From Janthinobacterium agaricidamnosum (GTDB lineage: Bacteria; Pseudomonadota; Gammaproteobacteria; Burkholderiales; Burkholderiaceae_D): a stretch of DNA of 64,000 bases. The translations under genes and the position numbers were made by a program. Location: assembly GCF_003667705.1 (NCBI RefSeq), contig NZ_CP033019.1, positions 3,162,001 to 3,226,000 on the forward strand, written 5' to 3'. This document shows positions 9,074-19,127 of this stretch, piece by piece. Below the pieces are notes generated by a model. It saw nothing but the letters and a program-made list of their open reading frames with translations. It was not told where the DNA came from and ran no database searches. Position 1 is the stretch's first letter; each line of letters opens with the position of its first letter.

Positions 9074-10114
9074 TCAATTCACCCCGTTCAGGACGGGCAG
9101 GTTCCACGGCGTGACGATCTGGATGGCGGACAGTGACGGCGATTGCGCCAGGGCCGGCAGCGCACCCTGTGCCCGCAGGATTTCCTGGCAGGCGCGGCGC
9201 ATGTCCTGGCCCAGGTCGTGGTGCAGCACGGCCTGGATGGCGCCCGACTTGAGCAGCGCCACGTTGTCCGCATCGAGGTCGTGGCCGATGAAGACCTGGC
9301 AGGGCCGGCCCGCTCGCGCAAAGGCCTGCACGATGGCGGCATTGCCGCCGCCGATCGAATAGACGGCGGCGATGCCCGGATGATCTGCCAGGGCTAGACG
9401 CACCAGCGCCCCCGTGGCCCCGTCGATGCCGTGGCCCTCGCTCACTTCGACGATGGATAAATGGCGGTGACGTTCGCGCAGCGCGCGGCGAAAGCCGATC
9501 TCGCGCTCTTCCTCGCCATGAAAGCGGTTGCTGCTCAGGGTCACCAGCACCTGCTGTTTTTTCCGGCTACCCAGCCAGTGGCCGACCAGGCAGGCGGCCG
9601 TCTCGCCCGCCGCGCGGTTATCCATGCCCACGTAGCTGCGGCGCGCGGAGCCTGGCAAGTCCGTCACCAGGGTCACGACGGGGATGCCGGCCGCCGCCAG
9701 CCGGTTCACCGCTTCCGCCACCGCTGGCAAGTCCGGTGCTTTCAGCAGCACGCCGTGGCTGCCGTTCTTGCGGATGCGCTCCAGCAGGTCGACGATGCCG
9801 TCCACCTCCAGGGTTTCATGCAGGTGAAAGCGCGAACGCAGCACGGCCGGATGCAGCGACGGCAATTCGGCCTCCAGCGCGGCCCGCACGGCGTCCGTGA
9901 AGCGGCGCGGCGCCACCATCAGCACATCGAGCATGAATTTTCTGCCAGACAGGCCCACCTGCGTGCTTTGGCGCGCCAGTTCATCGAGCGCCTGCATCAC
10001 GCGGCGCACCGTATTGGCGTGCACGCCGCCGCGCTGCTTGATCACGCGGTCGACGGTGGCCACGCTGACGCCGGCCTGCAGCGCCACGACCTTGACGGGG
10101 AACGGATGCGTCAT
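9074..10114 (-). CDS. LacI/PurR-family transcriptional regulator
   Basis: 346 residues. The N-terminal helix-turn-helix (VVALQAGVSVATVDRVI, residues 9-25) and hinge are followed by a periplasmic-binding-protein-like ligand domain (LDVLMVAPRR onward). This subgroup resembles regulators with a sugar-binding type 4 domain. It is divergent from the PhyH-type dioxygenase and the Gfo/Idh/MocA gene, which it probably controls. An AT-rich repeat with dyad symmetry lies between them. The ligand is unknown, perhaps a polyol or inositol-like compound given the target genes. Confidence 0.88.
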   Translation of the reverse strand: MTHPFPVKVVALQAGVSVATVDRVIKQRGGVHANTVRRVMQALDELARQSTQVGLSGRKFMLDVLMVAPRRFTDAVRAALEAELPSLHPAVLRSRFHLHETLEVDGIVDLLERIRKNGSHGVLLKAPDLPAVAEAVNRLAAAGIPVVTLVTDLPGSARRSYVGMDNRAAGETAACLVGHWLGSRKKQQVLVTLSSNRFHGEEEREIGFRRALRERHRHLSIVEVSEGHGIDGATGALVRLALADHPGIAAVYSIGGGNAAIVQAFARAGRPCQVFIGHDLDADNVALLKSGAIQAVLHHDLGQDMRRACQEILRAQGALPALAQSPSLSAIQIVTPWNLPVLNGVN

Positions 10115-10138
10115 GCCATATCCAATTCAGATTGATGG

Positions 10139-10166
10139 TTTTTTGATGGATTTTTTGATAAAAAAT
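10139..10166. promoter_or_regulatory. AT-rich direct and inverted repeat in the divergent promoter
   Basis: TTTTTTGAT occurs twice (10139-10147 and 10151-10159), and ATTTTTT/AAAAAAT (10150-10156 and 10160-10166) form a 7-base dyad around GAT. A -10-like TATACT follows at 10182-10187. Likely regulatory; the binder is not proven. Confidence 0.4.
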
Positions 10167-10218
10167 GCGGATTTTCATCCCTATACTGATTCTACAACTT
10201 AAACAACGGAGACACCGC

Positions 10219-11412
10219 ATGCCCACCACAGACGCCGCCGCAGCGCCGCCCAGCCCCTTCTGGCTGGCATCAGAAAACTGCGACCTGCAGGATTTCATCG
10301 CCACCGTCAGCCTATGCACGGCGCTGGCCGACTATCCCCACGCCGCTGCGGTGAAAGAAAACATTCTCGTCTACGACTGCGACCGGGTGCGCGCGCTGGC
10401 CGCCAGTGCGGTGTCGCTGCGCGCGCTGCAGGCCGAATGGGGCCGGGCGCTGATGGATGGTCCGGGCGTCATCGTGCTGCAACGCGCCGTCGCCGACATG
10501 GACACGCTGGAACAGGTAAGCGGCGTGTTTCGCGCGCTGATCGCCGAACAGCATGCGAGCGGCCAGGCGGGCGGCGACCATTTTGCCAAGGCTGGCGCGA
10601 ATGACCGCATCTGGAACGCCCAGCAAAAACTGTGTCTGCGGGCACCCGAGGCATTCGCGCGCTATTACGCCAACCCCGTCTTCGCGTGGATCGCCGAGGC
10701 CTGGCTCGGGCCCGCCTACCAGATGACGGCGCAAGTGAATGTCGTCAACCCGGGCGGAGCGGCCCAGGCGCCGCACCGCGACTATCACCTGGGCTTCCAG
10801 AGCGCCGCCAGCTGCGCCGCCTACCCCGCGCCCGTGCACCAGATGACGGCCCTCTTGACCTTGCAGGGCGCCGTCGCCCACTGCGACATGCCGCTGGCAT
10901 CGGGCCCCACCCTGTACCTGCCCGGGTCGCAGCGCTACCGCGCCGGTTTTCTCGCCTGGCAGCAGCGGCCGTTCCGCGACTACTTTGCGCAGCATTGCGT
11001 GCAGCTGCCCCTGTCCAAAGGCGACGCCGTGTTCTTCAACCCCGCCCTCTTCCACGCGGCCGGGCATAACCGCTCGTCCGACATCCGCCGCATGGCCAAC
11101 CTGCTGCAGGTGTCGTCGCCGTTCGGGCGCGCCATGGAAGCGCTGGACCGCCGCGCCATGAGCGCCGCCCTGTATCCGGCCCTGCAGGCGCTGCGCTCCC
11201 GGGGCACCCTCGATGACGACGGCGTGCGCCACGCGGTGGCCGCCTGCGCCGAAGGCTATGCATTCCCCAGCAACCTCGACCGCGACCAGCCCATCGCCGG
11301 CATGGCGCCGCCCACGCAGCAGCAGCTGATGCACGAAGCGCTGGCGCAGGACTGGCCCGCTGCGCGCTTCCTCGACGCGCTGGACAGCCATGCCTGGCGC
11401 CAGCAAGCCTGA
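10219..11412 (+). CDS. Phytanoyl-CoA dioxygenase (PhyH) family protein
   Basis: 397 residues from the ATG at 10219, which follows a GGAGAC ribosome site. The protein carries the facial-triad pattern of Fe(II)/2-oxoglutarate oxygenases: HRDYH in mid-protein (His-x-Asp) and the distal His in FHAAGHNRSSDIRR, followed by the Arg that binds 2-oxoglutarate. The substrate is unknown. It is followed 34 bases later by the Gfo/Idh/MocA gene on the same strand, and both are divergent from the LacI regulator, suggesting a small catabolic operon. Confidence 0.85.
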   Translation: MPTTDAAAAPPSPFWLASENCDLQDFIATVSLCTALADYPHAAAVKENILVYDCDRVRALAASAVSLRALQAEWGRALMDGPGVIVLQRAVADMDTLEQVSGVFRALIAEQHASGQAGGDHFAKAGANDRIWNAQQKLCLRAPEAFARYYANPVFAWIAEAWLGPAYQMTAQVNVVNPGGAAQAPHRDYHLGFQSAASCAAYPAPVHQMTALLTLQGAVAHCDMPLASGPTLYLPGSQRYRAGFLAWQQRPFRDYFAQHCVQLPLSKGDAVFFNPALFHAAGHNRSSDIRRMANLLQVSSPFGRAMEALDRRAMSAALYPALQALRSRGTLDDDGVRHAVAACAEGYAFPSNLDRDQPIAGMAPPTQQQLMHEALAQDWPAARFLDALDSHAWRQQA

Positions 11413-11446
11413 ATCCCTCACCGCGACACGAACGGAGTACCCGCAT

Positions 11447-12564
11447 ATGCAAGACATCAACATCGGCCTGATCGGCGCCGGCTACATGGGCAAAGCCCAC
11501 ACCATCGCCTATAAAACTGTGCGCAGCATTTTTCACACGGCCCTGAACCCCGTGTGCGAATGCATCGGCACCAGCAGCGCAGAAGGCGCCGCCCGCAGCG
11601 CGCAGGAACTGGGCTGGAACCGCTCCACGGGCGACTGGCGCGCGCTGGTGGGCGATCCCGCCATCGACGCCGTCATCGTCGCCACGCCGCCGGCCACACA
11701 CAAGGACATCGTGCTGGCGGCGCTGGCCCTGAGCAAGCCCGTATTCTGCGAAAAACCGCTGGGCATGACGGCCACCGAATCCCTGCAACTGGCGCAGGCG
11801 GCGGAAAGCGCGGGCGTGGCCAATATGGTCGGCTATAACTACATCCGCACGCCCGCCAGCCAGCTGGCGCGGCAGATCATCGAATCGGGAGAGATCGGCG
11901 AGATCATCCACGTCGCCGCCGAACACGTGGAAGACTACCTGCACGATCCGCGCGCGCCCGCTTCGTGGCGCACGCGCGAGGCGACGGCAACGCGCGCCGG
12001 CGCGCTGGCCGACGTGGGCTCGCACCTGCTCAACCTGGCCCTGCGCCTGGGCGGCCCCGTCGACGCGCTGGTGGCCGACATGAATACCGTGCACGCGCAG
12101 CGGCAAGGCCGGCACGGCATGGAAGCAGTGGAAAACGACGACCAGGGCAATGTGATGCTGCGCTTTGCCAGCGGCGCGCTCGGCGCCCTCACCTTCAGCC
12201 GCGTGGCGGCCGGCCGCAAAATGGGCTACACCTACCGCATCACGGGGACCAAAGGCGCGATCGCCTTCGACCAGGAAGACCAGAATGCACTATGGCTGTA
12301 CGACGCCGGCCGTCCCGCGCAGCGCCAGGGTTTCCAGCGCCTGCTGATGGGGCCTGCCACCCCGACTACCTGGCGTTCAGCCAGGGCGCGGGGCACGGCA
12401 CCGGGTACAACGAGCAGATCGTCATCGAAGCGCGCGATTTTCTGCAGGCCATCGCCAGCGGCGCGCCCGTCTGGCCCACCTTCCGCGACGGCTACGAGGT
12501 GGACCGGCTGATCGACGCCGCGCTGCGCTCCGCACGGGAGCGCAGCTGGATTTCCGTGCGTTGA
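11447..12564 (+). pseudogene. Gfo/Idh/MocA-family oxidoreductase with a frameshift
   Basis: The N-terminal Rossmann part (MQDINIGLIGAGYMGKAHT), the NAD-binding EKPLGMT motif and most of the C-terminal domain read in one frame to about 12355. The conserved C-terminus (HPDYLAFSQGAGHGTGYNEQ to SWISVR) continues in the +1 frame to the stop at 12562-12564. Inserting one C near 12356-12360 would restore a protein of about 372 residues, so a single-base loss in a C-rich run explains the break. It could be a real mutation or an assembly error. As read, translation continues out of frame and stops at 12511. Confidence 0.75.
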
Positions 12565-12577
12565 CAACAGAGACGGT

Positions 12578-14587
12578 TTAGTAAGCCAGCCCGTAGCCGA
12601 ACTTGTACAGCGGATGGGCCGTGTCATACGGCACGTCCGATTTCTGCACCTGCACTTCGGCCATCGACGACGGTAGCTCGAACGGCAGCTTGCCCTGCGG
12701 CTTGGCCTTGCCCGTCAGGACATCGAACAGCGCGCCGTCGCTCACGCCGAAGTTGGCGACGATGGCGCTGGCCTTGTCCTGCACATTGCCGAGGATGGCC
12801 GGACGGTCCAGGTACACGGTGACCACCGTCTTCGGCGCGAATTTCGCCGCGTTCTTGATCGCCTCGTAGTCGGCGTTGCCGTCGACGTAATCGAGGCGGC
12901 CCTCGTGCTGCATGCTGCCGAAGATGTAGTTCGGGTGCAGGGTTTCATAGGGCGCGGCCACGCGCAGCAGGGCCACGTCCGCTTCCTGCGGCGTGGCGAC
13001 CACCGTGTAGCCATACTGCTGCGCCACGGCCGCATCGATGCCGTACAGGTAGACCTTCTTGACGGTGGCGGCCAGCGGCAAGACCTTGTCCTTGTTTTCC
13101 AGCAAGACCAGCGAGCGGCGCTGGGCTTCCAGGCCCGCCTCGACAAATTCCGCCTTGCCCACGGTGGCGGCCGCCTTGGCCGCATCGACGAACGGATGCT
13201 CGAACAGGCCCTGCTTGAATTTCTGGATCAGGATGCGCCGCGCCGACGCGTCGATGCGCGCTTCCGTCAGCTGGCCCCGCTGCACGGCTTGCGTCAGATA
13301 TGGCGCTTCCGTCACGCCGCCGAACTGGTCCATCCCCGCCGTCACGGCCTTCACGTAGCGCTCGGCCTTGGTGGCGTCTTCCATGCCCCACGGCGTGCCG
13401 AAGCCGATGAAGGAAGGCGCGACGCCAGGCGCCGTGCCGTTGCGGCAGTTGGCGTCGCAGTCGGAGGTGATGCCCCAATCGGACAGGATCACGCCCTCGA
13501 AACCGTATTTGCCGCGCAGCAGATCCGTCAGCATGGTCTTGCTGAAGCCGGCCGCCACTTGCTCCAGGGTGATGCCGTCGATGGTGATATTGCCGTCCGG
13601 CAGGGCGTAGGTCGGCATGACGGAGGCCGCCTTGGCCGTGAACGCCCCTTCGAACGGCTTGACGTGATAGGCGAAGTTATTGCCAGGGTAGGTCATGTAG
13701 CGGCCATAGTAATTGTGGCCGTCGAAGCCCTCTTTCGTGGCGCCATAGCCGACCCAGTGCTTGACGACGGCCACCACGCTGCCGTCATGCAAGCCCGTAT
13801 TGCCGTCCTGGAAACCTTCGATATAGTGCTGCACCATGCGCTTGGCCAGGTCCGCGTCTTCGCCGAAGGTGCCGTTGATGCGCGACCAGCGCGGCTCGGT
13901 GGCCAGGTCCGCCTGCGGCGACAGCGCCTGCGTGATGCCGACGGCCAGGTATTCCTGGCGCGCGATGTCGCCGAAGCGGCGCACCAGCGCATCGTCGCCG
14001 ATGGCGGCCAGGCCCAGGGTTTCCGGCCACTGCGAGAAACCCTTGGTACCGGCGCTGGCGCCCACCGTGTACTGGAAATGGTGGCGCGGGTCCGTGCTGA
14101 TCGACACGGGAATGCCATGGCGCGAGGTTTCGCTCAGCGCCTGCACCTTGTTGTACTGGGCCGCCATATTGGCCGTGTCGCCCGCCATGCGGGTGATGAA
14201 GGTGTTGACGTATTGCTTGACGATCAGGTCTTGCAGCGCCGTCAAATCGTAGGCGCCGCCCTGGCCGATGCCGGTGGGGTCGGCCACGGTGGGCGCCGTG
14301 CCGTGCATCATCAGGCCCGTTTTTTCATCGAGGCTCATGCGCGACAACAGGTCGTCCGCGCGCGCCTCGGCCGGCAGGCGCCAGTCTTCGTACGGGTCGA
14401 TCTTGCCGTTGCGGTTCATGTCCTTGAAGGTATAGCCGTCGACTTTCAACTGGGTGTAGGTGGTGGTGCCGAACACGGGCTGCGTGTATCCCTCGCTGCC
14501 GGTGTGGTTGTTGCCGCAAGCGGCCAGGGCAAGCGTGGCGACGCAGCCGGCGACCACGCGGGCCATCGGTTTCAAAGTGCAATTCAT
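12578..14587 (-). CDS. Glycoside hydrolase family 3 beta-glucosidase-like lipoprotein
   Basis: 669 residues. The signal peptide ends in a lipobox (LAAC, Cys24), so the enzyme is probably membrane-anchored. Residues 56-67 (DMNRNGKIDPYE) form an EF-hand-like calcium loop. The GH3 TIM-barrel motifs KHWVGYG (276-282) and SDWG with nucleophile Asp370 are present, and the C-terminal alpha/beta domain ends in YKFGYGLAY. The family cleaves terminal beta-linked glucose or xylose. Two adjacent ATGs (14590, 14587) are possible; the second is better spaced from GGAG. The gene converges with the Gfo/Idh/MocA gene, 13 bases apart. Confidence 0.88.
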   Translation of the reverse strand: MNCTLKPMARVVAGCVATLALAACGNNHTGSEGYTQPVFGTTTYTQLKVDGYTFKDMNRNGKIDPYEDWRLPAEARADDLLSRMSLDEKTGLMMHGTAPTVADPTGIGQGGAYDLTALQDLIVKQYVNTFITRMAGDTANMAAQYNKVQALSETSRHGIPVSISTDPRHHFQYTVGASAGTKGFSQWPETLGLAAIGDDALVRRFGDIARQEYLAVGITQALSPQADLATEPRWSRINGTFGEDADLAKRMVQHYIEGFQDGNTGLHDGSVVAVVKHWVGYGATKEGFDGHNYYGRYMTYPGNNFAYHVKPFEGAFTAKAASVMPTYALPDGNITIDGITLEQVAAGFSKTMLTDLLRGKYGFEGVILSDWGITSDCDANCRNGTAPGVAPSFIGFGTPWGMEDATKAERYVKAVTAGMDQFGGVTEAPYLTQAVQRGQLTEARIDASARRILIQKFKQGLFEHPFVDAAKAAATVGKAEFVEAGLEAQRRSLVLLENKDKVLPLAATVKKVYLYGIDAAVAQQYGYTVVATPQEADVALLRVAAPYETLHPNYIFGSMQHEGRLDYVDGNADYEAIKNAAKFAPKTVVTVYLDRPAILGNVQDKASAIVANFGVSDGALFDVLTGKAKPQGKLPFELPSSMAEVQVQKSDVPYDTAHPLYKFGYGLAY

Positions 14588-14807
14588 CATTATCTCCAAG
14601 ACTGTTTTTGTAGGTATCAAGGCACGGCAGCAAGGCCGGCCGAAAACAATATAGCGTGAGAATGCGTGAGTTTCTTGACCGCGCAGCACGCGTTTTATAC
14701 CCGCGAGAACAATTTTTGGTTAGATGGCACAACAACCAACAATCTCCTACAAAGTGCTAATATTTGTGAAAAATTACTACAACAAGCAGAATAAGCAGGA
14801 GGCAGCC

Positions 14808-15845
14808 TTGCACAAACCCGACACGCGCACGGTTTCGAACCGCATCGCTCAGCAATGCGCGCGCGCCATGCAGGCCGATGGCCACGACCCCGCCGACTTT
14901 TTTCGCCAGACGGGCATCACGCCGGCGCAGCTGGACGAGCCGGGCGGCCGCATCAACGCCGAGCGGCACCGGCGCATGACGGCCTACGCCCAGCAGCTGC
15001 CGCAGCACCGCGGCCTGCTCGACCTCGACGTGACGCACTGGTTCGCGCATTACTCGGGCATCGCCCACGTCTGCTTCAACCGCCCCACCCTGCGCAGCGC
15101 GCTGCACGAGCTGCTGCACTTGCGGGGCCTGATCGGCGAATTCGACTTCATGCTGATGAGCGAGAACGGCACGCGCATCGAGATCGAATACCTGTCCGAA
15201 TTCTGCCAGCTGGGGGGCGCCATGCAGGCGCTGGCCAATTTCCGCATGCTGTCGCTGGTGGCGCGCGCCTACGACGACGGCACACCCACCGCCTTCCATG
15301 CCGGCTTCCAGGGCAAGGCGCCGTGGTTCGCGCCGGCCATTGCCGAATGCTTCGGCGCCGCCGTCACCTTCGGCCAGGCGCGCAATACCCTGACGTTCGA
15401 CGCGCCGGCGCTGGACCGGCCCTTCGCCCAGTTCAACGCCATGCTGGCGCCGCACGCGCTGCGGCACGCGCAGGGACAGTTGCAGCAGCTGCAGGGGGCG
15501 CAGCTGTTTTCCGCCCGCGTGGAGCAGGCGATCATCGATTTGCTGGGCCGGCAAGGCGCCGGGGACGCCGACGGCGCCGCGCTGCTGCCGGCCCTGTGCG
15601 ACGGTCTGGCGATGAACCGCTGGACCTTGCAGCGCCAGCTGCAGCAGGAACAGACCTCGTTCCGCGCGCTGGAATTGCGCGCGAAAAGCCGCGAATCGCG
15701 CCGTTTGCTGTGCGAAACGAGCCTGAGCGTGGCGGAAATCGGCGACCGCCTGGGTTTTTCCTCGCAAAGCGCATTTACCCGCTTCTTCAAGAACCAGTTC
15801 GAACTGCCGCCGGCGCGCTACCGGCAGGATGCCGCCGGAGCCTAG
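14808..15845 (+). CDS. AraC-family transcriptional regulator (OruR/ArgR-like)
   Basis: 345 residues. The N-terminal arabinose-binding-type domain (about 30-220) is followed by a C-terminal AraC double helix-turn-helix (LAMNRWTLQRQLQQEQ and IGDRLGFSSQSAFTRFFKNQF). The start is a TTG at 14808, 6 bases after a strong AGGAGG; no ATG in frame is better placed. It is divergent from the GH3 lipoprotein gene across about 220 bases and may regulate it (inference). Confidence 0.88.
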   Translation: MHKPDTRTVSNRIAQQCARAMQADGHDPADFFRQTGITPAQLDEPGGRINAERHRRMTAYAQQLPQHRGLLDLDVTHWFAHYSGIAHVCFNRPTLRSALHELLHLRGLIGEFDFMLMSENGTRIEIEYLSEFCQLGGAMQALANFRMLSLVARAYDDGTPTAFHAGFQGKAPWFAPAIAECFGAAVTFGQARNTLTFDAPALDRPFAQFNAMLAPHALRHAQGQLQQLQGAQLFSARVEQAIIDLLGRQGAGDADGAALLPALCDGLAMNRWTLQRQLQQEQTSFRALELRAKSRESRRLLCETSLSVAEIGDRLGFSSQSAFTRFFKNQFELPPARYRQDAAGA

Positions 15846-15947
15846 AGAAAGAGACAAGCAACAAGAAACAAGAAACAAGCAAACAAGCAAACCGCCAAAC
15901 CACGAAACGGCCCAAGTCAGAAAGACAGGCTCCCCGGGCCAAGCGGA

Positions 15948-16038
15948 CCTGAAAAATGTCGGGGGCAAGGCGCGGCGACGCAGACAGTACACAAGTACGG
16001 CAAGGAAGCCGCAACGCCGCCATCGGCATTTTCTCAGG
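15948..16038. repeat. 91-bp imperfect palindromic element
   Basis: The ends (CCTGAAAAATGTCG and CGGCATTTTCTCAGG) are inverted copies, and the centre carries GTAC-ACAA-GTAC. It lies between the convergent AraC and RND genes. The shape suggests a dispersed intergenic repeat that can fold into a hairpin. A short run of AACAAG-like repeats precedes it at about 15855-15895. Confidence 0.55.
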
Positions 16039-16064
16039 CTCGCGTCTCCGGCCCGCTATTCAAG

Positions 16065-19000
16065 CTATACAGCCTGCGGCCGTATCCTGAACCAGATCGC
16101 GTACATGGCCGGCAGGAAAACCAAGGTCAGCACCGTGCCGGCAAACGTGCCGCCGATCAGGGTATAGGCCAAGGTGCCCCAGAATACCGAATGGGTCAGC
16201 GGAATAAAGGCCAGGATGGCCGCCAGCGCCGTGAGGATCACGGGACGCGCGCGCTGCACGGTCGCTTCGACCACGGCGTCAAACGGCGCCAGGCCGGCCG
16301 CCTCGTTCTGGTGGATCTGGCCGATCAGGATCAGGGTATTGCGCATCAGGATGCCCGACAGCGCGATCAGGCCGACCAGCGCATTGATGCCGAACGGCTG
16401 CTGGAACAGCAGCAAGGTGGGCACGACGCCGATCAGGCCCAACGGGCTGGTCAGGAACACCATCACCATCGCCGAGATCGAGCGCACCTGCAGGATGATC
16501 ATCAGCAGGGTCAGCGCCAGCATAATGGGGAACAGCGGCAGCATCGCTTGCGTTGCCTTCGCCGATTCCTCGATGGAGCCGGCCTGCTCGATGCGATAGC
16601 CGGCCGGCAGCTTGTCGATGACGGCTTGCAGCTGCGCCGTGATGGCGCCCGAGACGTCGGGCGGCTGCATGCCGTCGGCGATGTCGCCGCGCACGGTAAT
16701 CGTCGGCTGGCGGTCGCGCCGGCGCATCACGGGTTCTTCCGAGCGCACCTCGACGCTGCCCACCTGCGACAGCGCGATGCGTTCGCCATTCGCGCCGGCC
16801 AGGGTCAGGTCGGCGATGCGCGCCGGGTCCAGCCGCACGTCGCCTGCCGCGCGCGCCACCACCTGCACCGTGCGGATATCTTCGCGCACGGCGGTGACGG
16901 GCACGCCGCTGAGCAGGAACTGCAGCTGCTGCGCCACGGCGGCCGACGTCAGGCCCATCGCCTGCAAGCGGTCCTGCTGCAGGCTGAAATGCAGGGTGGG
17001 CGTGCGCGTGCCCCAATCGGTATTGACGGTACGCATCATCGGGCTGGCCTGCATCACGCGCCGCACCTCGTCGGCGATGCCGCGCAACACCTCGGGATCG
17101 GGGCCGCTGACCCGGTAGGCGACGGGAAACGGCGAGTACGGGCCGAACACCAGTTGCGTGACGCGCACGCGCGCCTCCGGCGCCAGGCCGGAGGCAACGG
17201 CCACGCGCAAGCGCTGCTTGAGGCTGTCGCGCGCCAGCTGGCTGTCGGTGCGCACGACGATCTTGGCAAACGAAGGATCGGGCAATTCCGGCCCCATCGC
17301 CAGGTAAAAGCGCGGGGCGCCCTGGCCCACATAGGCCGTGACGATCTTCGCTTCGGGCTGGCGCGCCAGCCAGGCTTCCACTTTCGCCGCCGCGCCGCTG
17401 GTCTGTCCGATCGCGCTGCCATAGGGCAGCTGCACTTCGATCAGCACTTCAGGGCGGTCCGAGATCGGGAAGAACTGTTTCTTGACGACGGCCATGCCCA
17501 GCACGGCCAGCACGAACAGGCCGATCACGGTGCAGAACACCAGCCATTTTCGGGCGATCACGCGCCCCAGCAGGCGGCGAAAGCGGTGGTAACGCGGCGT
17601 GTCGTACAGCGCATCATGGCCGCCGGCGACCTGTTTCAGCTCGGGCAGCAGCTTCACGCCCAGGTAGGGCGTAAACACCACCGCCACCACCCATGACGCG
17701 ATCAGCGCGATGCCGACGATCCAGAACATATTGCTCGTGTATTCGCCGGCGCTGGAGCGGGCAAAGCCGTTGGGCATGAAGCCGACGGCCGTTACCAGGG
17801 TACCCGCCAGCATGGGCGCGGCCGTATGGCTCCAGGCGTAGGCGGAGGCGGCGATGCGGCTGTAGCCCTCTTCCATTTTCACGACCATCATTTCGATGGC
17901 GATGATGGCATCGTCCACCAGCAGGCCGAGGCCCAGGATCAGGGAACCGAGGGTGATGCGGTCGAAATTCTTGCCTGTCGCGGCCATCACGATGAACACG
18001 ACGGCCAGGGTCAGCGGCACGGCGGCGGCCACCACGATGCCGACGCGCCAGCCCATGCTGATAAAGCACACCAGCATCACCACCAGCAGCGCGGCAAGAA
18101 ACTTGAGCATGAATTCATCGACGGCCGCGCTGATATTAACGGCCTGATCGGTAACCTTGGCCAGGCTCATGCCCAGCGGCATGGCGGCACCGATGGCCGT
18201 CACTTCCCCGTCCAGCGCCTTGCCCAGGTCCAGCCCGTTCCAGCCGTCGCGCATGACCACGCCCAGCAGCAGCGCCGGCTCGCCGCCATTGCGCACCATG
18301 AAACTGGCCGGGTCTTCCTGGCCACGGCGCACGGTGGCGATATCGGACAGGGCCAAGGTGCGCCCCTGCACCACCACGGGCGTATCGCGGATCTTTTGCA
18401 GCGCGTCGAGCGCACCGTCGAGGCGGATGGACACCTGCGGCCCGCGCGTTTCGACCGAGCCGGCCGGCGTGAGGGCATTCTGGCCGTGCAGTGCCGCGAA
18501 CACGTCCTGCGCCCGCACGCCCAGGGTGGCCAGGCGTTCCTGCGAAAACTCCACGTAGATGCGTTCGGCCTGCTCGCCGATGATATTGACCTTTTTGACG
18601 CCCGCCACGTGCAGCAGCCGCTGGCGCAAGGTTTCCGCCTCGCGCACCAGCAGGCGCTGCGGCTCGCCTTTGGCTTTCAGCGCATACAGGGCAAAGGTGA
18701 CGTCCGCGTATTCGTCATTGATCATGGGGCCGATCACGCCGGCCGGCAAATTGGCCGCCTCGTCGCCGGCCTTCTTGCGCGCCTGGTAGAACTCGGCCTG
18801 CACCTGCCCGGGCGGCGTGCTGTCGAGCAGTGTCAGGGTCGTGAAAGCCAGGCCCGGCCTGGTGTAGGTCTCGGCCCGTTCATACCAGCGCAGCTCCTGC
18901 AAGCGCTTTTCGATCTTGTCGGCCACCTGGTCCTGCATTTCGCGCGCGCTGGCGCCGGGCCAGGCGGTGACGATGGTCATCACCTTGACCGTGAAGGCCG

Positions 19001-19127
19001 GGTCTTCCGCGCGCCCCAGCTTGAAGAACGACAGCAGGCCGGCCAGCGATATCAAGCAGATCAGGAACAGGGTGACGGAACGCTCGCGCACGGCCAGCGC
19101 CGACAGGTTGAAGCCCGCCGCGCTCAT
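16065..19127 (-). CDS. RND-family efflux permease
   Basis: A proton-driven inner-membrane exporter of 1020 residues, full length for the family, with about twelve helices and two large periplasmic loops. Helix 4 contains the conserved acidic pair (LLVDDAIIAIE). The divergent sequence type with a short periplasmic N-terminus (ALAVRERSVTLFLI) resembles VexF/acriflavin-type pumps that work with a single adaptor. Its ATG overlaps the adaptor's TGA by 4 bases, so the two are coupled. Substrates are unknown. Confidence 0.92.
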   Translation of the reverse strand: MSAAGFNLSALAVRERSVTLFLICLISLAGLLSFFKLGRAEDPAFTVKVMTIVTAWPGASAREMQDQVADKIEKRLQELRWYERAETYTRPGLAFTTLTLLDSTPPGQVQAEFYQARKKAGDEAANLPAGVIGPMINDEYADVTFALYALKAKGEPQRLLVREAETLRQRLLHVAGVKKVNIIGEQAERIYVEFSQERLATLGVRAQDVFAALHGQNALTPAGSVETRGPQVSIRLDGALDALQKIRDTPVVVQGRTLALSDIATVRRGQEDPASFMVRNGGEPALLLGVVMRDGWNGLDLGKALDGEVTAIGAAMPLGMSLAKVTDQAVNISAAVDEFMLKFLAALLVVMLVCFISMGWRVGIVVAAAVPLTLAVVFIVMAATGKNFDRITLGSLILGLGLLVDDAIIAIEMMVVKMEEGYSRIAASAYAWSHTAAPMLAGTLVTAVGFMPNGFARSSAGEYTSNMFWIVGIALIASWVVAVVFTPYLGVKLLPELKQVAGGHDALYDTPRYHRFRRLLGRVIARKWLVFCTVIGLFVLAVLGMAVVKKQFFPISDRPEVLIEVQLPYGSAIGQTSGAAAKVEAWLARQPEAKIVTAYVGQGAPRFYLAMGPELPDPSFAKIVVRTDSQLARDSLKQRLRVAVASGLAPEARVRVTQLVFGPYSPFPVAYRVSGPDPEVLRGIADEVRRVMQASPMMRTVNTDWGTRTPTLHFSLQQDRLQAMGLTSAAVAQQLQFLLSGVPVTAVREDIRTVQVVARAAGDVRLDPARIADLTLAGANGERIALSQVGSVEVRSEEPVMRRRDRQPTITVRGDIADGMQPPDVSGAITAQLQAVIDKLPAGYRIEQAGSIEESAKATQAMLPLFPIMLALTLLMIILQVRSISAMVMVFLTSPLGLIGVVPTLLLFQQPFGINALVGLIALSGILMRNTLILIGQIHQNEAAGLAPFDAVVEATVQRARPVILTALAAILAFIPLTHSVFWGTLAYTLIGGTFAGTVLTLVFLPAMYAIWFRIRPQAV

